DNA from: Cryptomeria japonica
Lineage: Eukaryota; Streptophyta; Pinopsida; Cupressales; Cupressaceae
Length of the DNA stretch: 64,000 nt
NCBI RefSeq assembly: GCF_030272615.1
Contig: NC_081411.1
Location: 37,856,640-37,920,639 of the forward strand
Reading direction: 5' to 3'
In this document: positions 11,652 through 22,705 of the stretch, piece by piece
Layout: each line of letters starts with the position of its first letter
Position numbering within the stretch: the stretch's first letter is position 1
Notes under the pieces: generated by a model
Told to the model about the DNA's origin: nothing
What the model saw: only the letters and a program-made list of their open reading frames with translations
Database searches by the model: none
Position numbers and translations under genes: made by a program

Positions 11652-11933
11652 AGATGATATTACATTGAAGTTAACAAAATCCCCTTGTTTATGATATCCT
11701 TGTTGGGCTCTGATCTAACTTTGATAGATATTCTGTTAAGCTCTATTTTTCACATTTATCTCTCTCCCTTTGACATCAATGCCAAAAATTAGACATAATC
11801 ATCAAAGAAAAATCATAAATCCCCTGAACCACATAGCAGACTACTCCCCTTGAGTAGTAGCACCAACCCATCAATCCATCCAATGAATAGTAGCTCGTTA
11901 AATGCATAACAAACTAATGCCAATCAACATCAC
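11652..11933 (-). other. Element C 3' untranslated end, LTR missing
   Basis: It lies between the RNase H stop and the element A LTR boundary. The minus strand contains 'tttggcattgatgtcaaa' and a purine-rich 'gggagagagataaatg', probably the 3' untranslated end and polypurine tract. No LTR is left. Confidence 0.45.
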
Positions 11934-12540
11934 TTAGGTCTCTACTGAAGGGGCAAAATCCCCTAATATGTCTCTAAAGTTCTCAAATGATTCCTTAGGC
12001 AAAGCTTTAGTGAAGATATCTGCAATCTTGTTTTTAGTGTTCACATAAATCAATCTCACTTTATTTGCTTCCACCTTCTCCTTCAAAAAGTTGTACTTGA
12101 TAGATATGTGCTTTGTCTTAGAATGAAATACCAAATTCTTTGATATGTTAATAGCAGCAGAGTTATCACAGTGAATAACTACCGGTTCATTACAATCCAC
12201 CCTTATATCCTTAAACTTTTTTTTCATCCATAGAAATTATGTATAGTTAGTAGCAACAACAACATACTTAGCTTCATCAGTAGATAAAGAGGTACATGAC
12301 TACTTCTTGCTGATCCATGAAACAAGTTTCTTTCCAAGAAAGAAAGCTCCATCAGATGTGCTCTTCTGGTCATCAACATCTCTAGCCCAATTTGCATCTA
12401 TTTATGCACATAGTATAGAATCATCATTTTTAGGATATCACAAACTATATTCTGTTATTCCTTACAAATAACGAAAAATCCTTTTCACTACACTCTCATG
12501 ATTCTCTCTAGGATCACTCTGATATCTTTATACAATACAA
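11934..12540 (-). pseudogene. Element C RNase H (copia type)
   Basis: The last 98 residues (12227-11934) read VVIHCDNSAAINISKN, then HSKTKHISIKYNFLKEKV and KNKIADIFTKALPKESFE. These are the conserved end of copia RNase H: the DN motif, the KHI block, and ADIFTK.LP. The same frame continues upstream to the RT with stops between. In a live element it would degrade the RNA template during reverse transcription. The fragment is inactive because the preceding frame is interrupted. Confidence 0.85.
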
Positions 12541-12566
12541 ACTGCATTCATTATATCTGGTCTAGT

Positions 12567-13330
12567 CTAAGTCGGATATAAAAAACCTCCAATCATAGAC
12601 TTGTACCTTGTAGGATTTACCGGTGCTGATACATCTATCTTAGTCAATTTCTCATTTGTAACCATATGAGTACCAACCGGTTTAGAATTTTTCATACCAA
12701 ATTTCTTCAACAACTCCCTAGCATACTTAGTTTGACAAATGAAAATACCTTTATCAGTCTGAGTAATATAAAAATCTAATAAAGATTTCATTTCCCCAAT
12801 CATAAACATCTCAAATTCATTCTTCATATTATCAAAGAATTCCATACATAGCTTATCCTCACCTCCAAAAATGATACCATCAGCAAAGACTTCAACAATC
12901 AATATGTCATCATTGGTGATCTTATAATATAAATTATTGTCAGCATTACCTTTAGTGAAACCAAGCTTCAAAATATATTTATCCAATCTTGCATACCAAG
13001 CTCTAGGGGCTTGTTTCAATCTATATAAAGATTTCCTTAACCTACAAACCATGTTTTTGTCATCTGAAAGTGAAAATCCATCAGGATGCTCAATGTAAAC
13101 TTCCTCTTCAAGATCTCCATTCAGAAAAGAACACTTAACATCTATTTGATAAACCTTGTAGTTCTTATGGGTAGCATAAGCAAGAAATAATCTCACAGCT
13201 TCAATCCTAACTACCGGAGAAAAAGTCTCATGATAATCAATTCCTTCCTTTTGAGAATATCCTTTACAAACCAATTTGGCCTCATTCCTCACAACTTGTC
13301 CATATTCATTCAATTTATTCCTAAAAACCC
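12567..13330 (-). pseudogene. Element C reverse transcriptase (RVT_2)
   Basis: A 248-codon stretch reads KLVCKGYSQKEGIDYHETFS, PVVRIEAVRLFLA, VYQIDVKCSFLNGDLEEEVY and LYRLKQAPRAWY, the diagnostic copia RT blocks. The catalytic YVDD box is replaced by FADG (12876-12887, minus strand), so one catalytic aspartate is lost. ARELLKKFGM, near the C-terminus, is also a copia signature. The stretch is open over its whole length, so decay in this part is by missense change. Confidence 0.88.
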
Positions 13331-13610
13331 ATTTAGTTCGAATAAAATTCTTATTTTTAGGCTGAGGAACTAAAGTCCATTTATTATTATTTTCTATCTA
13401 ATATAATTGCTCTTCCATATCTTTTATCCAGCATTCATCTTTACATGCTTCAATTACTAATGCCAGTTCAAATTGAGAAATTAAACATACCTCATCAATT
13501 TCCAACCTTCTTCTTGTCATCACTCCTTTATTCTTGTCTCCAATGATCTGATCTTTTGAATGATTTAACATAACATAATTAGTAGTCTTATGATTTTCTA
13601 TTCCTCTCCT

Positions 13611-14640
13611 CTAATATTCAGTTACTATTGAATTTTCTGATACTGCCAAAGTAACTGGTTCAACATTTTGTTCCAGTGTAGGTTCGACCGGTTGAGTTAT
13701 GATCATTTCCACTACCGATCCTCTCTCATTAATTCTAATTTGACTTCTATTTAGCACATCCACCTTGACATTAGTGCTCTCCACAATTCTCTGCAATATT
13801 TTGTTATAACATCTATATGCTTTTCTTTCATTAGAATAACCAAGAAATATCCCTTCATCATATATAGGATCAAACTCTTGAATGGAATCATCTCTTTTGA
13901 TTTAAAATTTACAACTAAAGATTTTGAAATACTTAACTATAGGTGTATGACCAAACCATAACTCATAAGGTGTCTTACCGATGTCTCCTTTGATATGAAA
14001 TCCGTTGAATGTGTATATCCCCGTGCTCATAGCTTCTCTCCAATAGATATGAGTTAGATTAGCTTCCATCATCATAGTTTTAGCCACATCCAAGATATTT
14101 TTGTTCTTCCTTTTCATAACTCCATTTTGTTGAGGTGTCTAGGGTGTAGATAAATGTCTCCTTATCCCATTCTTTTCACAATTCTCCACCCTGATCAGAC
14201 CTTAAGCATTTAATCTTCAATCCTATCTCTTTCTCAACTTTTTCTTTGAATATTTTAAACTTTTTGAATGCTTTAGATCTCTCCCTTAGAAAAGTAACCC
14301 ACATTATTCTAGAATAGTCATCAATGATTAGCATAAAATATCTATCACCCTAAAAAAATTTTGATTCTAGCAGGACCACACAAATTAGTATGAATAAGAT
14401 GAAGAAAATCATTAGATTTGTCTTGTATACTCTTAAAAGAAGTTCTGACTTGCTTTCCCATTTGACATTCCTTACATACCGGATTATAGGACTTCACAAT
14501 ATTAGGTATATCTCTAGCTACCTTAGCAGAACTGATCTCTACAATGAAATCAAAATTTACATGACACAACCTCTTATGCAATAGACAACTCTCATCAATT
14601 TGTGCAATCAAACATGTCTTCTCACCAGAGTTCAAATGAA
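13611..14640 (-). pseudogene. Element C integrase (copia type, broken)
   Basis: The stretch 14635-14345 has LHKRLCHVNFDFIVEISSAK then CKECQMGKQVRTSF, which is the GAG-pre-integrase/HHCC zinc-binding module. 14117-13902 reads EANLTHIYWREAMSTGIYTF and GKTPYELWFGHTP, the late integrase core and GKTPYE.W block. 13796-13611 is the acidic linker toward RT. The first stretch is in another frame than the rest, so a compensating pair of frameshifts lies around 14120-14345 and upstream. The catalytic aspartates between these blocks lie in interrupted sequence. Confidence 0.8.
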
Positions 14641-15099
14641 GGATGTTACCTTTAGTCTAAGTACCAGTTGCAATATCCAATCTAGATATGTTGATAATCT
14701 TGCATTTTCTATCCTTGAATTGTAACTAGAATCCCTTATCCACCAGCTGTCCTACACTCAAAATATTATGCCTTAAACCTTCAACATAATAAACATTATC
14801 AATATCATGCTTACCATCCAATGATATAGATAGAAACTTCCTTTTATCTTCAGTCATATGATGTGAACATCCACTATATATCACTCATTCAACCTTGTCT
14901 TCAACTTTAGTAGCAAGGGCCTTTTCTTTAGGTACCATATCATCTTCCTTGATAGCCAAGAATACTCATTCCTTTCCATTGTTGGATCTACTAGCTTAAT
15001 CTTATGTCGGTTCATCATCAGAATCAGTCACACCTTCCTCATCCGCATAGTAGCATGATTTGTCTTTGTTTCTCTTGTAATTATGTTTGTTTTGAAAAA

Positions 15100-15910
15100 T
15101 CATGGTTAGGCCTAAAAGATCTTCTAGCTCTTTCCTAAAATCTTGAATTCCTTTCAAAACATCTAGATGCAAAATGACCTATCTTATTACATGTGAAACA
15201 TTTAAAACATGATTTTCCTTCATACTTACTTCCTGTCGGACCTTTAGGTACTCTTCTAGCAAATAGGGCTTAAAGTTGCTCTAACTCTTCATCTTCTTTC
15301 TTCATTTCATCCAGTTCCTTAGCACATAAGGCTTTCCAATCACTCTTCCTAGTAGATGATGTAAATGCATAAAAAGAAGGTTCATATTTTGTAACTCCAG
15401 AAGGACAGAATTCCTCAAGCTTAAAAGCAAATAACTTCCCCACCAAGGTATTCCTATTAACGGAAGTGTTTTCCATTGTTCTCGACTCATTAATTGTAGT
15501 ATCCTTCATCTTATAAGCTAGCAAAAAATATCTCAATACTTAAGAAACTATTTCATCTTCACTCAGAGATCCACTATAGCACTAAATTCCTAGAATAATT
15601 CCATTAACTCTCTCCATAAAAGCAATAATCCTTTCATCTTATTCCATCTTTAGGTTCTCATATCTTGTCCAGTAACCATCAAATTTATCAATTTTAATAG
15701 TAGGTTCACCTTCATTCAGAGTCTCCAATTTATCTCATATAGTCTTTGCAGTTGATTTGTCAGTTAGTCCCATAACTTGTTGATCTGAAAGTGCACACAA
15801 AAGGGCTACTCTAGCTCTACAACCATTTTCAATATCCTTATCCAAGCCTACCAGAGGAGGATTGCAACATGCCAGATTATGAGGTATATTTATGATGCAG
15901 TGGTATCTAT
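15100..15910 (-). pseudogene. Element C gag (copia)
   Basis: The minus-strand translation shows a copia gag domain broken by stops. ALSDQQVMGLTDKSTA lies near 15790-15740, then a helical stretch including RYENLKME. An open stretch (15536-15270) leads into a CCHC knuckle, CFTCNKIGHFASRC, near 15160-15210, the nucleic-acid-binding end of gag. The exact start is unclear; the frame can be followed upstream to about 15910. Confidence 0.75.
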
Positions 15911-15999
15911 TCCACCCAAGAAATAATCAAAACCAAATGGATTCAATTAACTATGGCTTCTTACCAACAAGGTTTACTAACCTTCTTCCTTCTTTAGGC

Positions 16000-17529
16000 T
16001 TCACCAAGGTACTCAAACTTAGGCCTGAACTTCAAAGGTTTAATCCTACACCTTATAGGGTCTCAAAATGCCTTATTCAACATGTTCCAATAGGTTTCAT
16101 CCACCTACTTGACTAGTTCATCAACAATCTTTTACTCGGTACTATCTAGGCTTAATCCTAGTAGCCCTTCAAAATGGGTATTTTGCCCTTTTTTCCAAAC
16201 TTTTCCAAGACAATTTCCAAATACATTACATATTAGGATACCATTGTTGAATTTATTTAACTTATGTCAAAATCACATATCTATCTTTTGGACCAACTGT
16301 ATGGGCCAATGCCCTGCAACTCTTCAATTTAGGCTTAATTACCCCACTTTTACAAAGGAACCCTATTGTAAACATAACTCAAAACCTCTAGACCCAAAAA
16401 AAGTCTTATACAATGATTCAAAACCAATAATTTTCAAGGTTTTAGGGTTTTAAAAAATCATTTACCCCCCCAAACACTAAACCCTCATTTCTAGGCTTGA
16501 AAACCTAGGGCTTCTTCAAACTGACCTCTCCAAACACTTCAAAACATAAAATAAGGCTGTCTCACCTTGAATTAAAAATATATAAATAAATTCCATCACA
16601 TAAATATGCCCTTATTAAGATAAATATTTAGATCCAATATATGGTACCATGCACCCCCTACTCACACAACACACAACTTGCTCATTTGGTGATTACCCTT
16701 CAAAATTTCATGCTTCTCCTACACACATTTGGTTAATATAAATTATTTTACAACATTTTAGGCCCATTACACAAGCTATAGTAGAAATCAAAAGTGGAAT
16801 GGGTCATTCATTCATGACGAACCCCAAAATCCAATAAAACTTGCCAAGTGACAGTTTTTAGGATAGTAACCTATTTATGCACAAAATGAATTGATTAAAC
16901 CTTCCAAATGACTTCAAATAATTCTAAAAATATATACCAAAAACCTTTCAAAGAGTGCAAATCAAAATGAAGAGATAAAACAATAATATGTTTTAGATTT
17001 CACTCATGAATGCAGGGAAAATGTTGAATTTTATTGTAGCAATTTGGTATTACAAAGATCAATCTTCAAAATAAACCTTAGAAACCTCTCCACACATAAT
17101 AATTAGGTTTTTAAACACATTTTGACCCCCCAAACTGAAAACAACTCTGATAACTACCTAAGAACCAACTAGCCATTGGCATCCACCATTTGAAAGTGTG
17201 AAATTGACAATACTTGACATTTTGTCCTTATATCACCAAGAAACTCAATCTAATGATTTTAACACTCTTAAAACATCATATGGAACCCATTTTTACACTT
17301 ACAATGCCTTCTTAACATTTATTACATAAATTTCTCATTTGAAAACATTGACACAATTTTGACAATTTTTACACAACTAGACAACTTGACTCAACTTGAC
17401 TCAACCATGACAAATATTGGCTTTATATGCCTTATTAAATTGTTTTAGGTCTCAATTGACCCTCATTACATCCATCCATGCCTTATAGACATGTTAGACC
17501 TTATAGGCCCCTTAGGTGCTCCTGCACCA
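16000..17529 (-). repeat. Gypsy-type 3' LTR, left end not defined
   Basis: The minus strand begins TGGTGCAGGAGCACCTAAGG at 17529, immediately after the purine-rich tract CATTGGGGGGAGTA (17530-17543). That is the layout of a polypurine tract plus 3' LTR. The same terminal word, with two changes (TAGTGCAGAAGCACCTAG), opens the element B 5' LTR at 24666, but the interiors do not visibly match, so these are two related families. The left boundary, about 16000, is a guess. Frames at 15892-16116 and 16109-16453 are not convincing genes. Confidence 0.55.
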
Positions 17530-17905
17530 TACTCCCCCCAATGAAAAGTCTCGTGTCCCAAGAGAAGAGGGGTTTGGTCTTCACGTCCCTCCCATCCTTC
17601 TAGAGGATCCTTGACATCTCACCATATCATAGGGATTATTTGGTGATAAAAACTCCTTGTGAGTTGGGCCTTCTATCATCCTCTTACCTACACCAAACTC
17701 ACACAACACATTAGCATTAAAAAACAAATCATTATGTTGTTGCTTGATGCAGTCACTACTTGATTGTTGTTACCCCATTTTTACCAACTCTTTAGAGCCT
17801 AAATGACCCCCTAACCTACTCATATTTGAAGGGCCTCTTTTGTCCTTAACCTGCTCAATGAAAGGATACACAGTGTCCCCTGCCAGCACACCATTTTGTG
17901 CCACA
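17530..17905 (-). pseudogene. 3' end of a gypsy pol gene plus polypurine tract
   Basis: This is the stretch between the LTR at 17529 and the element G LTR at 17912. Low-complexity text just upstream of the tract on the minus strand resembles the tail after a gypsy integrase, with purine-rich codons and a final GGGGGGAGTA before the LTR. No catalytic motif remains. It could belong to element B or to the family of the adjoining LTR. Confidence 0.4.
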
Positions 17906-17911
17906 CCATGT

Positions 17912-18815
17912 TGTTGGGATCCAAGAACATTGAGAGGGGGGGGGTTGAATTAGTCCTCTACCAAAATTATAAATTTTAACCTTATTAAAACATGCATACA
18001 CCAACCGATATACCAGTACATATAGAATTGAAATAAGTAAAGAAACCAATAATTCAATCACATAAATGGATACCATAACACACATAAATGGAAAAACCAC
18101 GGTGGGATTTGTGACCCACAATATCAATTCACTATCCATATGAAGAGATATTACAAAATATAGGGGCCTGCACTTGTAGGAAGGCTTACACCCTAGAGAA
18201 AACTGCTCAATCACAAAAGGAGCCTCACTAACTACATACAAATCCAGGCTATAATTCTGAGAAATGAATGAACTGCTATGATAGCATCTTCTATGCCTGA
18301 ATACAGTTATGTTTAAGCTCTATCTATTTTGGTCTAAAACCCTAAACCCTTTATCGGAATAACCCTTACATAAATTTACTCACATATATGATCTCTCTCA
18401 TATATTTCATATTGCATAGAATTACCATATGCTTCTATCCATTCATCTAACCAACTGACCTATATACCCTTTACAATTTACCATTCCTTATGTCATCTTA
18501 CAAAGATATTTACAATATGAATATATATGTCGACTAAATAACATGAATATATGAATATCAAAATCAATTGTCGATGTTGGATCCAAAAGATGTTGGCCTT
18601 CAATACCGATACCCTTATTCTAAACCATGTCGACCTCTATTTCCAGTAACCTAAGAATTCTATCCAACCTGGTGGTGTCAGTGCCGATGTCGGTGAAGTG
18701 TTTGTGAGGTGTCTGTCGGTAGACAACTGACCAAAATATGAAGTCGGAATAAGATACCATGTTGTCATCAATGACAACATATTGAAACCAACCAATTGAG
18801 TGTCAATTGCCAACA
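17912..18815 (-). repeat. Element G 3' LTR
   Basis: The minus strand runs from TGTTGGCAATTGACACTCAA (18815) to TTGGATCCCAACA (17912), 904 bp. It is preceded on that strand by the tract AAAGGGCGAGAT. Near its end it has CCCACCGTGGTTTTTCC, a block also seen as CCACCATGGTTTTTCCC in LTR K (near 39470), and a C-rich run at 17934-17945. The termini form a 6-bp inverted repeat, TGTTGG/CCAACA. The 128-codon frame within it (18241-17855) is LTR sequence and not a gene. Confidence 0.78.
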
Positions 18816-18830
18816 ATCTCGCCCTTTGGC
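18816..18830 (-). promoter_or_regulatory. Element G polypurine tract
   Basis: On the minus strand GCCAAAGGGCGAGAT abuts the LTR TG at 18815. It matches the position and style of N1's CAAAAGGGGAGAT, suggesting N1 and G belong to one broad group. Confidence 0.65.
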
Positions 18831-19099
18831 ATTGATGGTAACACTCATGTAAAAAATGATCATGGTTTCATCTGTCAGTTTCATCCTAGGCATGCTCCCC
18901 CTGAGCTAAATATCCATCAATACAAAATACTCCATACTTCCATAGTTTTCCATCTATACCCCCCCTAATGTATACAACTCCCTCTTTTTCTTTTTCACAT
19001 CAATATCTCTTCCCCTTTGACATTAATGCCATCAAAATTTCCAAAAAGAATACCAAAAATCCAAAACTGGGATGAAGAATGAAAGATATTATACAATGA

Positions 19100-20960
19100 A
19101 TATCCCCAAAATACCTTACCGAAGCTTAATATATTTGAAAATTTTAGGATAGGTCTTGTCCAAAAGCTCAAGATAGGTATCCCAACCAAATTTGAGAGTG
19201 TTGGAAATAGATACAAGTCCATTTAGCATATGGGCAAATGACTCTTTCTCATTTAACTCTGCTGGTGTGGGCTTACTAACCATCTCTCTACACTCATTCT
19301 TATGTACACTAAGTGAATCCAGTCCAGGACTAACCAAACCTTTAAGACTTCTGTCTCTTCTTATGATTTTATCTTTTTCTTTCTCAAGAGAAGAAACTCG
19401 GGCTTCCAAAACCAAAATCTAACCATCAACGGATGTAGTCAATGAATTCAATCCCTCAAAAGAATTGGCTATACCTGCAATTTTCTCCTGAGATTCCTTA
19501 ATCGTCTTATCCAAATTAACTGTAAGAAAATCTGTGTTACGACATGCTCTGTAAATATTTGTACATTGCATTAAAGAATTAACTATCAATTTCAACTTAT
19601 CATTAATTTCCTTTCTTTCAGACTCAATCATTTGATCAAATGTAGCTCTCTTTTCCTGTGTGAACCTTTCCAGTGCTTTCTGGTTTGATATCTACTGCAA
19701 GCATTGGAAATCCTTTGAAATGTGTTTAGTGATTATCTTAATCTTACCAGATGGGCTCTCTTCATTATCAAACTTGCACTCTTAGAATAGTCTATGCAAA
19801 ATAGTGATAGACTGATCAATAATCCCTTTATCCATAGATCCTTCCTTCATCATTTTTTGTGCAACCATCATCATGAGTTCAATAGAACTCATCTTGATTA
19901 TGCTTTTCTTTTCAACCTACAAGGTGTCAAAGGACAACAATGATGTACTCACTATTGGTTCCCTATTGGATTCCTCTTTCTTCTCCTTTGATGATTTAAC
20001 CTTTGTAGTTTCCTCACTTGTACTGGCGGCTTCGACACATGGTGCATTCTTAGTAACTGTTGGTTCCTCCCTAAGAACTATAACCTCATCTTGTACAATT
20101 GTATCTAGAGGACTATTATCCTCAACATTAGAAACCTATACTTTATCAACCTTTACACTCTCTGTATCTGTCGATATCTCAACATTTGTATGTACATTTG
20201 TATCTACTGGGGGCTTAGTTTCCACTATCTTAATTTTTTTTTAAATTGAGGGTGAAGTACCCATAATACCCTTTCCTTTTCCTTCAATCGAGATGTCTGC
20301 AGTATTTGTCTTAGATTTCATGAAGTATAAAAAACCGTGGTTCTCTTCAAAGAACTTAATCCATGCCTTGTGGGTTTCCTTGATTATCTCATTTACCCTT
20401 CCTAACATAAGACTAATTATTCTATGTTTACTATTAAATATTTTCCTATCTGCAACCTCAAGTGTCTTATCCATCTCCTTTGAAGAAATAGAAACACAAA
20501 CAGATAACAACTCTTGTATCTTTATATGTTTGACCTCTTGCATTGTTGATTAGTCTTCTAGCATCTAACATATCATTAAACTATGTCAGTATTTGGTTTT
20601 CAATTTCTATCAAGGCTTTCTTATAAATATCCAAATATAACAAAATTGCTTTTGCTACTTCTCTTTGTTCATCATCTTCTAAGTATTCATAATAAAACTA
20701 TACATTATTTAACATACCATCTTTAGTAATTTCATCAACTAACTCTGCACAAGTCTTTAGTGGAATGATAGTTACATTACCATATTCAATTTCCAGATCA
20801 ATGTCATCCTTCTTCTTCCTTCTTCCAGTACCTGATGGGGCTGAAGGTGTTTCTTTTGCTGCTTTCTTCTTTGTTGGTACCCTGATAGTAAATTTTCTAA
20901 CCGGTTGCTTCTTAGCCTCTACCTGAGTTTCTTCAATTTTCTTCCTTATTACCCTTTTGA
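19100..20960 (-). pseudogene. Element G internal protein, C-terminal half (broken)
   Basis: Minus-strand stretches 20543-20241, 19631-19419 and 19415-19116 are in one frame; 20960-20698 is in another. The proximal part is basic and Lys/Thr-rich (KKQPVRKFTIRVPTKKKAAK), then helical text follows (HKAWIKFFEENHGFLYFMKS). Thr/Ser/Val-rich linker sequence is next, then a Leu/Lys/Glu-rich, probably coiled-coil C-terminus ending KTYPKIFKYIKLR. This repeats the layout of the N1 protein: basic middle, linker, coiled-coil tail close to the 3' LTR. I see no direct residue-level match, and the N-terminal half is missing. The function is unknown. Confidence 0.5.
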
Positions 20961-21336
20961 ATTCCAGGGGTGTGTCATCTTCAAGTGTGTTAATAAACTC
21001 TTTCTCATTCACAATTAAAACATTCTAATTCTTTGACCTGTTGTCCTCTTTCTCTCCATTTATAGATTGAATTTTGTATGTAACACCATCTTTCTGAAAT
21101 GAGTAGGAGTTCTTTTCACCATTGTGTATGGCTTTCTTGTCAAATTTCCAAGGTCTACCAAGAAGTAGATGGCAAGCATCCATTGGAAGAATATCACATA
21201 AGAACTTATCTTGATACCCTCCTATAGTTAATTGTACCCATGTTTGTTCATTGACAAGAACATGTTGCTCCCTATTCAACCATGTGACTCTATAGGGATG
21301 TGTGTGAGGGATTCTTTCTAGTTTGAGTTTCCTCAC
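20960..21336 (-). pseudogene. Element B aspartic protease fragment
   Basis: The minus strand reads HVLVNEQTWVQLTIGGYQDK then CDILPMDACHLLLGRPWKFD and KKAIHNGEKNSYSF. The DACHLLLGRPWxFD block is characteristic of plant Ty3/gypsy proteases of the class whose gag precedes it here. It is in frame with gag (22083-21367). After KEDNRSKN and one stop, the frame continues (NEKEFINTLEDD) and then passes into element G-like sequence near 20960. RT, RNase H and integrase of B are absent. Confidence 0.8.
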
Positions 21337-21366
21337 TGCTTCTTCTGAAACTATGTTATTAGTGGA

Positions 21367-22684
21367 TCATGAATCAATGACCACCTTGCATACCTTTCGC
21401 ATGATCTTGCACTTAATTATAAATAAATACCTTCTTTGAATAGGTTCCTCCTTGATTGGCTCCTTTATCAAGACTCTTCTCATCATTAAAATCTCCCCAT
21501 CTTCTGATGTTAAGCTCACTTCATGGGCTTTTCTACTTGCTGCATTTTCTTGCACACAATTCACTTTTCTTTCACCTCCTTGTGATGAAGTGGGTTTCTC
21601 TAGACATCTATAGATAGGGTGCCCCAACTTCTGACAGTTGTAGCATTTCATGGTGGAGAAGTAGGACCCTCTTCCTGGTCCACTAGATCTACCACTACCT
21701 GGGTTGCTAGATCCCCTTCCTCTATATCTTCTCTTGCTATATGAATCCCCACTTTGCTCAATAAGTTTGGATTCTTCTTGAGACCTTTTATCTCCTCTTT
21801 TACCAAAACTTCCTTTATGGCCTCTACCATCTCTACCCCTACCTCTTCCGCTGTTGCGTTGTTCTTTCTTTTTCTTTTTCTTCTCTTCCACTTTGAGTGC
21901 TAGTTGATAACACTTGTGAACTATTTGTCGACATAACAAACTCATCTCTTCTTGTATGCTCCATCTCAGTCCATTCAAATACCTTGCTACTTTTATACTC
22001 TCATCCTCTACTACCTTGGAGCTCATGCATAGTTTTTGAAACTCCTCAGTGTAGCTACTGACATCTAAGTCTTTTTGTCTCAAGTTTTGTCTTTTCCTAT
22101 GTAGCTGGATTTAATAGTCTTCAGGAAGATAGGTTTCTCTAATTTTGGTTACCATTGCTTTCCAGGTGGCTATTGGTTTCTTACCTTCTTTCACCCTTTC
22201 CTCTTGGATGAACTTCCACCAAGTTAATGTTGCCCCTCTAAACCTTGATTTTGCTACTTTAACCTTTTTTGCTTTAGTTATTCCACACATTCAAAATGGT
22301 TTTCCAAGCCTTCAATCGATTCTATGAAAGCATCATGATCCATCTTTCCACTGAAAAGAGCCACTCCCTCTAAGGTTTTACCACTCATGGCTCTCAAAGC
22401 CTTCAAGAATGGTTCTTTCTCAAGGACAGAGTCAGGTATGAGAACCTCATCTTCTATTGCCACCATTTTGCCCTTACCTCCTACCTTATCATGGACTTCT
22501 TCAATCTTAACTTCTACTTCAACTAGTTTTGTTGCTAGCTGCTCCAACCTCTCCCTGAGTGCTCTATTTTATTCTTCTTGGTCTTCGACCTTCTTGGATA
22601 ACTCAGCAATAGTCACCATGTTTTCTTCTAAGGATTCTATTGATCCTAAGTCAATTTGTTTTCTCTGTTCACTTGAATCTTTCT
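21367..22684 (-). pseudogene. Element B gag with CCHC zinc knuckle
   Basis: Two minus-strand stretches, in frames offset by a shift, cover gag: 22547-22278 (helical N-terminus, MEQLATKLVEVEVKIEEVHD) and 22083-21367. The latter starts in the gag domain (DVSSYTEEFQKLCMSSKV), passes through an Arg/Gly-rich segment (RGRGRDGRGHKGSFGK), and has the knuckle CYNCQKLGHPIYRC, a clean C-x2-C-x4-H-x4-C (about 21604-21650). Gag starts shortly after the primer-binding site at 22702-22685, as expected. The frameshift near 22083-22278 disables it. Confidence 0.85.
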
Positions 22685-22702
22685 AACCTGGCTCTGATAC
22701 CA
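22685..22702 (-). promoter_or_regulatory. Element B primer-binding site (tRNA-iMet)
   Basis: The minus strand reads TGGTATCAGAGCCAGGTT, which from general knowledge is the complement of the 3' end of plant initiator methionine tRNA over all 18 positions. It lies 3 bp inside the LTR end (TATCA at 22706), which fixes the element's strand and LTR boundary. Confidence 0.93.
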
Positions 22703-22705
22703 CTA

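Larger units (their letters stand above)
11652..15960 (-). mobile_element. Element C: Ty1/copia retrotransposon, truncated and decayed
   Basis: On the minus strand the order is gag with zinc knuckle (about 15900-15100), integrase (14640-13900), RT (13313-12567) and RNase H (12227-11934), the gag-INT-RT-RH order that defines copia. The 3' end beyond 11934 contains purine-rich text, then is cut by the element A LTR at 11651. No 5' LTR is recognisable. The coding region mostly stays in one frame, except a stretch near 14635-14345. Confidence 0.85.

Noticed and set aside
15892..16453. Plus-strand frames of 74 and 114 codons
   Set aside because: The first is antisense to the element C gag leader, the second lies in LTR-like sequence; neither shows a known motif.
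16000..17529. 3' LTR of element B
   Set aside because: Only the terminal 17 bp or so resemble the element B 5' LTR; the interiors do not align by eye.
17855..18241. 128-codon minus-strand frame as a host gene
   Set aside because: It lies within and across the end of the element G LTR.
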